This document shows positions 50,068-61,767 of a stretch of DNA of 64,000 nt, one piece after another (position 1 is the first letter of the stretch; each line of letters opens with the position of its first letter). Origin of the DNA: Nymphaea colorata. Lineage: Eukaryota > Streptophyta > Magnoliopsida > Nymphaeales > Nymphaeaceae. Position numbers and translations under genes: made by a program. The notes below the pieces were generated by a model, which saw only the letters and a program-made list of their open reading frames with translations, searched no databases and had not been told where the DNA came from. The stretch lies in assembly GCF_008831285.2 (NCBI RefSeq), contig NC_045145.1, positions 7,440,802-7,504,801 of the forward strand, written 5' to 3'.

Positions 50068-51573
50068 GTATTATATACAACCCATTCTCCTCCCTCTGTC
50101 TCTCTCCATCTTATTTGAATCCACGCCTCATGGTATTCAGTATTTCAGTGATACACATAAAACACACGGTCACCTGTTAGTTGTTATACTTGTACATTAA
50201 AATTCTTGAACTTCATGATCCCATATTACTGAAATATACAAACACACCAGAAAAGGCAGATCGTGTCCAATCGTTAATCCCTTGTCATTGTGTAAAAAGG
50301 TAATCATAACTATGTTTTTTACCATGGTACTTTAATTTTTTCCAGCATCCGTCTACATGTTCCAAGAAATTCAATTGCCATTGTCATTTCCCTTGTGCAG
50401 TATGCTGTGCCTTTTCTCAACATTCAGCACTTGCTTCAATTCCCTTGTTTGATGATCAACTTGAATGTCTATATAGTGACCTATGTTCCAGAGGTGAACC
50501 ATGTGACTTGTGTTTCAACAAAATAATGAACATGAATTTATTTCACATATTTTCAGCTTTTGTTATTTAATATGATTTACTCATCAGATGATAGTTGTAA
50601 TTGGTGGCCGTTGGGAGATTTCCTACATTTTTATTAGGAAAAGCTGCTTACTGGAGGATTGGAATAGGGTTCTACGTCGTCCATATTCCTGGTGGTTTTT
50701 GCTTGAAAAAAAAAAGTTGATTAGATATGATTCTGGGGAATTTACACTTTGAATGATACAGACAATTGAATTCTTGTGAAATAACTGGATTAATTTTGTA
50801 TGCTTGGCATATGTTTGTCTTTGGCATGTGGGAATGCAGAAATCTGAATCATGCATGTTTTTGCTGGTTCTCAAGCAGCTAACATAGATTTGCAGCAGCA
50901 ATGACAGGTAGCTGGAGCAGATTTTCAAGAATCAAAATCATTTTAGTCATTTTTTTAGTTTATGTTTGCAGTACTGACGGGTCACATTTGAGGCGGAAAC
51001 TTTATCTGGATATTGCCGAGCATTCCATTCAAGAAGAGCAGGGTTGACTTAGCTGTTTTTGCTGATTCTATTATTGTTGGCGGAACTTGTGCTATTGCCA
51101 ACGCTGGGAGTCTCATTAGCCTGTGACAGACCTTGCCTCAACCGGGAAATGGAGTTGAGGGATGCTCCAAGCAATATGCATCCTACTGAGTTTGTGATAA
51201 GGTGCTGATTTTGCGTGGTAAAAAATGTCAATTGCTAATGAATCTTGTAGCAAGCTACACGCTTTTGTATGTATCAGTTTGAACTTCACTAGAGTGGTGT
51301 ATCAATTGATGCAATAGATAAGTTGTTTTTGTTTTGTGTTCATTGGTAACGAGTTAATCGAGCCTTAATCGAGCTTGAGCTCAACAAGTAAGGATGAGTA
51401 GTCCAAATGAGTTTAACGAGCTTAATGGAATCGAGCTCGAAACGTGACTATCGAGTCAAGTTCGAGCCAGTGTAGTCGAGTTATTTTCGAGCTCGAGGTC
51501 TTCTTTAGTCGAGCTGAGTTCGAGCTGGCCGAGCTCGGGCTCGACTCGGATTGTGTTCAGCCCTAGTCATGTC

Positions 51574-52210
51574 AGCACACTCCAAGAGATCAAGCATGTG
51601 CCGGTGTTGGGTAAGAAGAAGACCGTTAGGAAGAAAAGTGGCCTCAATGCCAAGAGAATAGTGCAAGGGTCCTAGGTCATTAAGAGCAATTCGTTCCTTA
51701 GCCATACAATAGTAGAACCAAGTAACAATGGTGATGAGCCAGGAAGCACAATATCATTGGCATAAGTGAGCAGGAAGACCACTTGAGAGTGCTTAAAATA
51801 CATAAATAAGTGAACCTCTGAAACCATGCACAGGGTGCCTGTTTAAGACCATAAAGAGCCTTGTGAAGCTTGCACACATGATTAGGGGACTGTGAATTTA
51901 CAAAACCCTGGGGTTAAGCCATGTAAACAACCTCATCTAGTTGAAGAATGAGCCAACCATAAGACAAAGCAAGAGTAAGAATAAGGTGAATAGTAGGATG
52001 GTTCACCACAAGACTGAAAGTTTCAAAATAATCAATAACTTTCTCTTGAGTCAACCAGCATGCCACAAGGTGAGCTTTGTAATGTTCAATACTTCCATGA
52101 GCCCTGTAATTAATTTTGAAGATCCATTTGCTGATAACAAGATTATGACCAGAAGGAAGAGGTTCCAAAGCCCATGTGCCATTGTGAATAAGATCCATAT
52201 GCCCTTGGTT
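51574..52210 (-). pseudogene. copia C reverse transcriptase
   Basis: Pieces GTWALEPLPSGHNLVISKWI, VACWLTQEKVIDYFETFSLV, ILTLALSYGWLILQLDEVVY, then KLHKALYGLKQAP and the active site YAND (51,753-51,764), followed by LNDLGPLHYSLGIEATFL. The D-V-N-N-A-F-L-H-G block is deleted between LQLD and EVVYM, and the active-site Asp is Asn. Confidence 0.85.
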
Positions 52211-52379
52211 TCTGCAAGCATGAACAACCTCTCATTTTCAAAGCAAGTAAATTTCTAGCCTATATTAGAGTGATTTTCTTGTCCACACAGGCCACCTCTC
52301 CCATGTGACTTATTAAAGCCATTTTTATAATTTTGGTTTTGATTTATGGGTGATCTATACCTAATATGGGTAGAGGAGT

Positions 52380-52790
52380 GTCAATGGCTTATGACTCAAT
52401 AACTTGGCACTTAGCTTTATAAATCAACAACATGCTCGTGAGGTCATCAAGACAAATAGCATTATTGCAAGTGCACAGAGCAGTTCTTAGAGACCCATAT
52501 TTAGATATTGGTAAACCATTAGTAATATAGTCAATAAGATCATCATCTTCTAGAGTTTTTAGAAGCCAAGGTGACTTGATGAAAAATGCCCCTAGCCTTA
52601 GCAAAATATTCAGAAACTAATTTTGATCTCTTTTTAAGATTTTGAATAGCAGCATATATATTTTTGAGAATAGTCCATGCCTTGCATGACATTGACAACC
52701 CTTCAACTGGGACGTGCACTTTGTCACTCAGGGTTGTCAAGATCCAACTTAATAGAAGTTGGTCCATCTTGTGCCATTCATCATATGCAA
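52380..52790 (-). pseudogene. copia C gag
   Basis: MDQLLLSWILTTLSDKVHVP, SCKAWTILKNIYAAIQNLKK and LEDDDLIDYITNGLP follow the UBN2-type gag core. Downstream, near 52,200-52,330, only a vestige of the knuckle region remains before RT begins, showing the protease-integrase deletion. Confidence 0.8.
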
Positions 52791-53101
52791 AGTTTCAAAT
52801 TCTCTCATTTTTTGTTGCGCCCTTAGTAAACTCAAATTGACATGGTTTTGTACCATTTTCATAACCCGTTAGACCATAACTTTCCAACAGGGGTGTAACC
52901 TGGGATTTCCCAAAGCAAGAAATTATCAACATCCAATTAATTGATAGGAAATGTTAGAGACTGGTGGGTGCTGGAAGCATAGAGAAGGTACCTGATTCTT
53001 TGTTGACCGGCTGATTGAGAACATTGCTTGTTGAAGTCATTGTGAGATTGAAGCATAACGAATGCCACAATTACAACAAACTAGTCAGAAGATGAAAAAA
53101 T

Positions 53102-53112
53102 CTCTTATACCA
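53102..53112 (-). other. copia C primer-binding site
   Basis: The minus strand reads TGGTATAAGAG directly adjoining the 5' LTR; one base differs from the usual initiator-Met site. Confidence 0.75.
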
Positions 53113-53444
53113 TGTGCAAGCAAAATCAAGAAAGGATGAAAAACAGGATGCACACAAAAAATAACGCGTTTTGACTGTTGTAGCAGTTTACGTCCACAAG
53201 CCCATAAGTTTCTCTCTCTATCTGTCTATGCACATAGAGAATGAGAGGTTTCTTTTATGTAAGGTAAAATTACATTTGTTACTGTACTTATCATTTAACT
53301 AATTTTAAGAAAGATATCTCCCTTCCATGATCCACGCACATAGTTTCCTTATCTTTAGAGATTTAGGAATCTACACAAGTATCTTTCTCATTTGTAGGAG
53401 TTGCTTTTTCTGTGTTTATATATTCAGATTCAGTTGCCTTAACA
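53113..53444 (-). repeat. 5' LTR of copia C
   Basis: 332 bp with TG...CA ends (TGTGCAAGC to CCTTAACA). It borders the primer site on one side and the AACCC flank on the other. Confidence 0.85.
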
Positions 53445-55550
53445 AACCCAATGGTGATTAAACTTTTTGTTAATATAGTGACAAAATAGGGAATATATCA
53501 AAGACATATAGGCAAGTCTTCAGGAATGAATACAAGGAAGGTCCACCTCATTCTCTTCTGAAATCTGTTGGAGAAAGTTATAGTGGTGAAAGCTGGTAAC
53601 TAGACACACACCACATCATGTTAGATTTAGGTAACCTTTCAATTAAGTAAGAGGAGCAAGGAAACAACAAAGTCAAAATGGTAATAGTTTAGATCTGTCA
53701 ATTTCTTATATTGGTAGTTCTATTATTGAGATTAAATATTTAAAGTTTAGGTTGCATAATTTTTTGCATTTTCCTTTGATTTCTAAAATTCTCATATCTA
53801 TTTTAAGATTTGCACAAGACAACAGAATGGCTTTTGAATTTGATGTTCAAGGTTGGCGAGTAAAGGACAAAACCAGTGGTCGTGTAGTGGTGTGAGGAGG
53901 AGCCAAAATGGCCTTTATGTCATGGATCTTAACATGGTTCAAGAAGGAAGTTTGTGTTAGTGAATGTACTGCCCCTAATGTCCGGCATACTCATTTTGAG
54001 CATCCATTTTATAAGACTCTTGATAGATAAGGTCTATGGTCTGCCTATTTTGAACTCTAAAATTATTGTCTCTTAGTCCTATTAGATAGGCAAGAATCAC
54101 AAGTCTGCCTCCGATAGAATAAGATTGCTAGATGATGTTTTCATATGTTTGGGGACCAACCCCTTCAAGTTTTACATTGTCTTTGTTGATGCTTGTTTAA
54201 GTTTTACTTGACTTTGTTTAATGAAACAAAAATATGATATTCATGGAGTTTTAGAAAGTTTTAAGTTGCTAGTTGAGAATCTCATGGTGCATAAGATAAA
54301 ATACCTCCAAAATGCTGGTGGAAAGGAGTATAAACCATTAGATAAGTATCTCAAAGAATGTGGTATTGGGCATAGATGCTCTTGCCCACATACTCCAAAA
54401 AAATAGAGTTTCTAAACGAAAGTATAGGCACTTAGTTGGAGCTGGGCTCACTCTCATGGCTCACACCAGCGTGCCTGTGTAATTTTGGACTTTGCCTTCT
54501 CCACTGCTGCTTGTCTCATAAATATGATGCCAACTTCAGTGTTGAAAAATAAAAGTCTGTTAGAGGTTCCTTTCAACAAGGCACCAAAATATGATTTTCT
54601 TAAAGTCTTCGGATGTACCTATTATTCTATCTTGGGAGCCTATAGACAAAATAAACTTGATTTCAAATCCAAGGATTGTGAGTTTCTTGGATGTATGGGC
54701 AGCATCAAGGATATATATGATGTGGTTTTGATATTCACAAGTTCCTTGTTTCTAGAGATTTGATGTTAAGTGAGAATAGATTTCCTTTCCAAGAGAAGAA
54801 TGGAAAGGATGGCAAGCATAAAGGTAGCATTCAACATCTATTCTCATCTGCCCTTCAACCTCGCCAAACCCTAATGAGACCGCTAACTCATCTGTTTGAA
54901 CTTATATTCATTTAGGAGAGCCCTCACCAAGCCGTCAACCACCACCAAGTTCTCAACCGCAACCCATGCCAATCAATTCTACCTCTCTTGTAACTGTGTC
55001 TAATGATGACATGATCAATCTTGTGGTCAATTTCAGCATTACTCCTTTTTCCTAGTATGAGCAACCTGTCCCAAGTAAACTCAAACTCATCCTATGCTAA
55101 CATGATCATAGGATGGCACCTTGAAACCTAAAATTTTTCCTTCAAGCCTTAGTTGTAAATCTAGTGAATAGATTGAACTAGTTAGCTTCAAATGAGCCAT
55201 TTGAAACCTCCTATGGAGAAAAGCCATGAGTAAGGAAATGCTTGCACTGAAAAGAAACCAAAACCTAGACCATAGTCCCTCCTAATTCCAACCAAGTCCC
55301 TATTGGGTGCCACTAGGTTTACAAAACCAAATGGAAAGCAAATGGCAATCTTGATAGATACTAGGTGCAATTGGTTGGCAATGGCATTCATCAAGAAGAC
55401 ACTACAAGATTTAACATATTTAATGGCACTGGAAGGAGGGCATGTCATTGAACAGTACCCTTTTAAGGCATGGCCCATGGTATTCCATTCTCAGAGCCCC
55501 TTTATGGCATCCAAATAACCATTGTCTTTGAAATTGTTGGTACCCTCTTA
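53445..55550 (+). pseudogene. copia D protease, integrase and RT remnants
   Basis: Continuation of copia D after the copia C insertion. Visible in broken frames: LDLGNLSI and a SYIGSSIIEIKYLKF-type protease tail (53,610-53,760); NAGGKEYKPLDKYLKECGIG, HRCSCPHTPKK (54,310-54,405), the integrase E-F...G-I-x-H-x-x-x-x-P-x-x-P-x-x-N stretch; ACLINMMPTSVLKNKSLLEV and FLKVFGCTYYSILGAYRQNK with KDCEFLGCMG (54,500-54,700), the integrase C-terminus; and AMSKEMLALKRNQ (about 55,225-55,265), the RT N-terminus. No RT active site, RNase H or 3' LTR was found, so the element is also truncated at its 3' side. Confidence 0.75.
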
Positions 55551-56260
55551 GTGCTGGTGACAAGGAAAAATGATTAAGGAAAAATGTGAATGCCAGTGAA
55601 GAAGGGGGGAACTTCCAGTTCCTTCTTCTTTGTTTGTGAGCTTCATTTCTCTCGTCATTCAGATAGAGGTATCAACTTTGATAAGTTTCAATATCTCTCT
55701 TTTCTCTTGATCTTCTGTTTGTGTGAAGTTTCAACTTCATCCCTCTCTCTCTATCTCTCCTTCAATTTTCACTGCTTCATCTCTTAGTTCGTTGTCATCA
55801 TTGTTGCTAGATGAGTACTTGGGAGGCATGGTAGGTCGGTCTTTGCTTCTTCTTGTTTATGTTTTTTTTTCTTATGGAATCTCAATGTTTTGCCATTGCA
55901 TTGTCTCTCTGATGTTCATAGTTGTCATTATTTTCAAAGGAGTTTTAGAGAGGAGCGGTAGGTTAGTTTTGCCCTCTTCCCTCACTTTTCTTCTTCTAGA
56001 AACTACATATGCTTGATCGGTTCATTTTTTCTTTCGCAAATGAGCATATTCCTTTCAGGGATTGATAAAGATTAATAATGTTTGATTTACGTGACAAAAA
56101 TATGAAAGTTGACCACAAAATGACTCTTGATTTGCATTCTTTTTGTTAAGATGTTACCTATGTAGCTCTCTTTGTAGATTGGAAATTCATAATAGCATTT
56201 ATGCCAATTACAAATGTAGATTGGAAATTCATAATAGCATTTAAGGTTGAAAACAATATT
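55551..56260. other. no gene recognised; 42-bp tandem repeat
   Basis: CT-rich DNA around 55,690-55,770. A unit with GTAGATTGGAAATTCATAATAGCATT occurs twice at about 56,174-56,245, 42 bp apart. No domain was seen in the 97-codon frame at 55,723-56,016. Confidence 0.5.
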
Positions 56261-56904
56261 GCTACATGAAAAAAGGCCTATATCAGTGACATTTTCACTC
56301 ATATTGTTCCAGCTATAGTTCTATACTGGTGACTTTTTCACCAATGCGATCACCACTGTTATTGCTCACGCTATAGCTTTTTGCAGCGAAAGTGCACTGC
56401 CTTGTATGGCCAATCTATACCATTACTGGTATAGATAACAATAGCAGTCAATTCATCACTGCTACAATGTTTAACAATTAAAAAAGTAGCTATAATTGAT
56501 TTAAAGTTATAAGTCATATAAAAATGCAAATTATTGTTAAATGATGCACCATCCTTTTGAATTTTCCTATGGCTAAGTAGCAGTGATGAATTTGACATGC
56601 AAATTTGTGTGGAGAAATTCCCATAATCATTGGAAGTAAACTGTCTAAATGAATAACAAGAAAAAATTTGCTTTTTTCCAAACAAGTTTAGAAAGGTGCA
56701 TGAACTTTCCAATCCACTCACTTCTAGAACCATAACAACACATGTTTCATTAAAATGATTACTCAGGAGAATCTCATCCAACAGAAAGAAGAACGCAGTG
56801 ATCATGCCACATCATCATCACCATCATGCTCCAACAAAATTTCTTTCTAATGAAAAGATAAATTGATGGACAAGAAAATAAATGACAAACAAGAAAAACC
56901 TTAC

Positions 56905-56995
56905 CATATGATGTAGCCAGAAGAGACGGAGGAGGTGCAACACCAAGCAACATTGATATAGTAGCACCAACATCAGAAGACATCATTGAACTTGC
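56905..56995 (-). pseudogene. orphan 91-bp exon-like segment
   Basis: On the minus strand it is bounded by a CACAG acceptor and a GTAAG donor, and encodes MMSSDVGATISMLLGVAPPP followed by SLLATSY. The coding character and strong splice sites suggest an exon of a real gene, but I do not recognise the protein. The minus-strand sequence at 57,100-57,120 could hold a tiny neighbouring exon. Confidence 0.4.
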
Positions 56996-58256
56996 CTGTG
57001 ACATAAAAAAGCATAGCATGATGTTACGAAATTTAAGAAAACTGAGTTGACCAAAAGTGGCAAAGAAGTTGCCCTCAACATCAAGTGGTAAATAAGTTTT
57101 TACCTTTCTCATGTGACATCTAAGACACCAAAACTCAAACAGTAATTGCTATGTCACAAGTTAAAGCTAGTAATGAAACCACAATCCTCCTTCAAGCCTT
57201 CACATAATCTAAAACTAATTGGATTTTGCATCCAATATCCAGCTACTGTGGTAATCAATGCCAATAACAGTGTGGAATCTAAGATTTTACTGACTTCACG
57301 AAATCAAATTCCTCATTTCCGGTATAAGCCAATAATGAACTAAACTACTGACAAACATGTTTTCTCAAAATCCTGCACATCAAATGAAAGCAACCATGTC
57401 ACCGATGTGTTTCAGGTTCCAATCCAAAAAAGTCAAGTACATGGAAGAAGTTGATAGAGAAACATGATAAGCCAAAAGTAGGCAAAGACTATAAGTCCAA
57501 CATGAACTAGCATTCTTGACTCAAGAATATTGATGCCTTAGCTAAAAAACTTTCAAATAATTATAAAAACCCTCATTCAAAAGATGGAATCATGCACAGG
57601 AGATGGTTGAGACCAATAGTAGAGCACATCATTGAATAAGAGGAAAAAAGAACAACATGATTCTAGGTACTTGATTTTGAAACCTGAATTTTCATTGGTG
57701 ACTAGCAGCATATAGCCACATGGAAATTCATAAACAAGGTTGCTCTGACTAAAAAAAATCAGTGACATTAACTAATGTGACGATCATTTTGGTAAAAAAA
57801 ATTATGTTCCCAAATTACCTATGAGCATAATTTATCAATAAACTTCCACTCTCTAATAATGAATTAGAGCCCATGGTGTTTTCAACGGCAATGGTGAGGC
57901 TTCCATCATGCTGTCATTACCATTGCAGCAATATTTATTCCACAACGCAGAATCAAGTGAAGCCTTATGTCACAATAGCAACGACATTAGTTGTCATACA
58001 TCAACATCCTTCCAAAGAAACTTAGTAACTTCTAGTTGTAAAATTTTGAACCTTGTGCATTTGAACCACCTTGGAACTGTTAAAGGAAAAAAGAGATCTC
58101 ATGCAACAATTAAAAGGATTTGGAACTCCATACAACATCAGAAAGATAACCAAATCAAAATTTGGAATAAAAATTACTATAATAATAATAGTAATAGTAA
58201 TAAACAAAAACAGTTTGGAGAAGCACATGCTGCAAGAATTTCAAGTAAAGCTCCTA

Positions 58257-58556
58257 TTAACATAGAAAAAGAAAGTAACTAATATGAAATGCTCTCAAGC
58301 ATCTTAACATGGTCACCCTTGAATCTGTATGCCTCCTGCACCTTGGGACAATTTCAGCTGCTCGTCTTCCAGCCACCCAGTCTGACTTAATGTTGTGCAT
58401 GCAATTTCGTACCACTAATTTCACATCCAAAATTACTTCAAATGGTCTCACCCACTGATTAGAAACCTCCATAACGTTTACCTTTTAGTCATCAAGCATG
58501 TCATTTTCCAAAGAAGCATCAGGTATTGCCTTCTGCATTGTTTGGGATAGCATCTA
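58257..58556 (-). pseudogene. orphan exon-like segments
   Basis: Minus-strand frame containing SQTMQKAIPDASLENDMLDD after a TTTCCTAG acceptor-like site, a stop, and then a 60-codon frame with KLVVRNCMHNIKSDWVAGRR. There is no domain assignment. Probably the same captured or decayed gene as the exon at 56,905. Confidence 0.3.
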
Positions 58557-59790
58557 GGAAATGTAAAAGGATAAATCAGTAAGGCTGAGCATTTTTAGAC
58601 TTTAGATCCAAATAGATAGAGAAACAACCCCAACTAGCCTACTTTTTCTAGAAATGGGCATAGGCTCATCCAGTTAAATTGGTTAAGCAAAAAATAAGCA
58701 CACTAGGAGGTTGATATACATGCAGGTCAGATATATTTGCCTTTTGCTAGTTGTATTGTTCATGTTCAATGTGAGCTAGAATGAGGCATAGCATGAACTG
58801 CACTCAGATCAAATACCATAATGAATTGACATCTGGTCAATGTACATAATTTTTGCCTAAGGACCCCCTTTCATCTCCATTTATCTAATAATATTCAGTA
58901 TTTATCCTTTGAAATCAATGCTTAGTTGGATATGTGAAACAAGCTGGTTCCCTTGAGTGTCAAAAAATGTAGCAATACTTTCAAAATTTGATCTAATTTA
59001 TACTTATACAAAAAAAACAAAAAACTGGTCAATGGGGGAGGTCAGTTATTGAAGTGAAAAAGAAAAAGGAACAGTGTTCATTGCATCATCAAATAGAATA
59101 TGATAAATCCTTTCAACTGAAGTATATTGCAGCCAACATTTTGAGGTATGGATGAAAAGAAGCATCAGTAGAACCTAAATGATCAAACTAAATGGGATTG
59201 AAAGAATGTGGATCGCAGAGAAAGCCTTCAGACAACTAAAACATGACCATAAAAGATGAGTCTTATGAGAAACCTCTCCATCACTTGCCATTCCAAGTGT
59301 GTAGTGTAGGAAATTTAATCCTGCATGAAGTAGCTCACCTTCTCAATTCGTTGTTTTCTTCTTATAAGAACTCAACCAAAGAAAAGTGTAGACATCTTCC
59401 TTTTTCCCTTGCTAAGGCTCACAAGAGCCTACCATTCAAGCTGGTGCAACTTCCACTCTGATTTTCCTTAGTATGGCATCATATGCAACAAAAATAGAAA
59501 AATAAATCCGTAAGGTTACATGAGGGAACAAACTTTCATACTAAGAATCAGTTTTAATTTTCATCAACAAGACAAGGAAAACAAATGTTGTTTATTAAAG
59601 AAACAACCAAAGAACCTTGATTCAAAGTTGACTTAAGTCAAATAAGATTATCTACTATCAGCTTGATTCTTGAAATTAATGTGATACCGGACCTTCTGCA
59701 AGCCTATTGTAGGGCATCTACTTCAATCAACTGATGTAGACATTTGCAATAAAACTAGCAAACTGCTAAAGAATTAACCCCAATTCCTCC
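58557..59790. other. no gene recognised
   Basis: AT-rich sequence. A 72-codon plus-strand frame at 59,243-59,461 has no family resemblance I can name. Confidence 0.5.
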
Positions 59791-59794
59791 ATGT

Positions 59795-60850
59795 GGAGGG
59801 CAAAAAGAGATCATGGAAGTTGGTGGACAATATTTCCATTGTTTGAGAAGTTGTTGTTGGGCGTCTTCTTCAATGCTAAGCATGGGCATACCCCGATGGA
59901 TGAAATCCATGAGCTAGCCTATGGTCGTCTTGATTTGTTGCAGGATGTGACAACTTCAGCTCGACATGCAAGAATGACAAATTTGATGAGATTCATGATT
60001 AAGCACATCATGCATTTCTCATTTGTAAAGAGTTTAACTCTGCCAAAGATGCAGCACTACACATTTGGAAGGCCCTCAATTTTGCCAAGAATCTCCGCAC
60101 ACTCAAGCTATATACCGGGCAACATCTTGTACTCTCTGCTGACCTGTTTCATGGAGAAGACAACTTAAGGGTGTTGCACATAAGTGAATCTCAAATTCAC
60201 AATTTACCAAAATCAGTACATAAATTAAGGCACCTGACACATTTCTTTGCTTTTTAGCATTGCTAGGTTGCCCAAATGTTTTGTCTTTTGCTCTATTTGT
60301 AGACCTTAGATGCTGAAGAGTGTACTGAGCTTGAAATCCTGCCTTGTGATTTACCGTAGCGTTTATTCTTGAAGCATCTTAAAATTGGAGGTGCTGATAG
60401 TTTGGGATGGTTGCTACAACACATTGGTCACTTAGGTCACCTCGAGACACTGGATAATTTCATTATTCAAGATGAAGATAGTCATAGAATTGAAGAGCTA
60501 GAGAGGGCACCTGACCATAATGAACTTGGAGAAAGAGCATAACCAAAGAGAAGCCATTGAGTCTCACATCTGTGAGATGGAAAAATTAAAATTTTTGAAA
60601 GTGCAATGCACATTGGGTGCATATGCAGGTGAAAAGGGTATCTTTGACTGCCTCTGTCCCCACAACAACCTTAAAATGCTACCTATATGGAATTATCCTG
60701 GCGTTATGATTCCAAAGTGGATGCTGGATTCATCTCTTTGTAATCTGGTGAAACTTGAACTTATCAATTGCATCACTATGAGCATTTACTATCCCTGGTG
60801 AAGCACCCTTTTCTTGAGCATCTAGAAATGTTGGAGTTACCTACAAGTGA
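59795..60850 (+). pseudogene. NBS-LRR (CNL-type) resistance gene fragment, end of NBS to LRR
   Basis: In broken plus-strand frames: EVGGQYFHCLRS and MDEIHELAYG, matching the G-x-x-Y-F-x-x-L and M-H-D-L-x-x-D-L-A blocks at the NBS end; ALNFAKNLRTLKLYTGQHL; NLRVLHISESQIHNLPKS with VHKLRHLTHF; LDAEECTELEILPCDL; HLKIGGADSLGWLLQHIG; a NLEKEHNQREAIES block; and PHNNLKMLPIWNYPGVMIPKW. This order is the LRR region of plant CC-NBS-LRR immune receptors. The P-loop, kinase-2 and most of the NBS are missing and there are several stops and frameshifts, so it is a decayed or captured fragment. Confidence 0.8.
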
Positions 60851-61168
60851 CGCAAACAATGTCTCTGGTGAGGATCGAGAAGGCAGGGGTCTCCAGTGAC
60901 AACAGAGCAGGGTTTTGGAGGAAAGACCCACTTTTAGCCACTTCGAGCAAAAAAGAGAGAATGCCCTCCATGTGAAAAAAAGCCTGATCAATTAGGTTTT
61001 CATGTAGGCGATTTTAAAGGATATCTATGATGGCGAGAGGTTGTAACCTATAGTGGAGATATTATCTATACTAGTAAATATTTTCACCGATATAAATCAG
61101 TCATCACTGAGGACACAAAACATACCCGGTATTGACATGTCAGTATGGTGAGTCTTTTTGTTGTGTAG

Positions 61169-61767
61169 AGAGAGATTTGATTTCTACCTACATGTCTTGA
61201 TCCACTTCAGCATGAGTTTGTCTAACAAATGTGTCGGTTGTCTAGCAGCAAACCAAAAACAGCATTTGTTGCCCTACCTTTGCCATCTAAAAGTATGCAT
61301 TTGTCTCCAATAAAGAGGAAACATATGCCATCGTCATTGTTGTTCATAAGTTTGAAAGCAATGACTTTCTCCAAATGGAAGGATGTGCTTTTATATGGGA
61401 ATATATGCTGCTTAGGAAGGGGTTATGTATGAAGTTGTGCTCCTAACAAGGTATCTTATGTTTTTATGAAAAATAGACATGATCTTTGTAAAACAAGAAT
61501 GACAATTACTCAAACTTTTGTTACACAAGGCATAAATATCAGGTTCTTATACATTTAGCATCTCTTGTTTTCAACATTGAGGATGCAAATATTATGTTTT
61601 TACGTATTCAGTAGCATGTCTCTTGAAAATCGAGCTGTGATGTCTTAAGACTGCATCTAGTAAAGTCTTAGTACTGAATACTTATGTTAGCAAAATTCAT
61701 TGTTACCTATGGATTTACATTGGTCAAGAATGGTTTGTCAATTTTTTATTTCTGAACCCCAACACTA
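61169..61767. other. no gene recognised
   Basis: Unique sequence between the possible CACTA end and the LTR. A 67-codon frame at 61,229-61,432 has no recognisable domain. Confidence 0.5.

Larger units (their letters stand above)
47755..51565. mobile_element. 3.8-kb hAT-type element with gene-like cargo, copy 3 of the family
   Basis: Bounded by perfect 8-bp duplications GTCATGTC (47,747-47,754 and 51,566-51,573). It starts TAGGGGTGCACAATGAG and ends TTCAGCCCTA. Its outer 150 bp (left) and 220 bp (right) are the same GAGCTCGAG-rich sequence as the 465-500 bp MITEs at 1,586 and 13,809, but between them lie 3.4 kb of unrelated, intron-and-exon-like DNA. No transposase frame is visible. Removing the element and one duplication leaves the copia C RT reading frame continuous at C-A-D-M-T, so the boundaries are secure. 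The cargo resembles a captured host gene piece. Confidence 0.92.
46712..53444 (-). mobile_element. Ty1/copia element C, internally deleted, hosting a hAT element
   Basis: Two LTRs of the same length, 332 bp (46,712-47,043 and 53,113-53,444), bound the element; edges are TGTGC(A/G)AGC and GCCTTAA(C/G)A. Flanks AACCA (46,707-46,711) and AACCC (53,445-53,449) are a near-perfect 5-bp duplication. Without the 3,811-bp hAT insert and its extra 8-bp duplication the element is only about 2.9 kb. Gag runs straight into RT: protease and integrase are missing, so it was a deletion derivative needing helper proteins. It is inserted in copia D gag. Confidence 0.88.
56261..61168. mobile_element. possible CACTA-like nonautonomous element with gene debris
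   Basis: The left edge reads CTACATGAAAAAAGGCC... and the reversed right edge CTACACAACAAAAAGACT..., both continuing to a TGACAT(T/G)T(T)TCA block about 36 bases in. Both ends are followed by clusters of short GTGA/TCAC motifs typical of CACTA subterminal repeats. The outermost CA of the expected CACTA is not preserved and I found no clear 3-bp duplication. Between the ends lie exon-like and resistance-gene fragments on both strands. Tentative. Confidence 0.35.
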
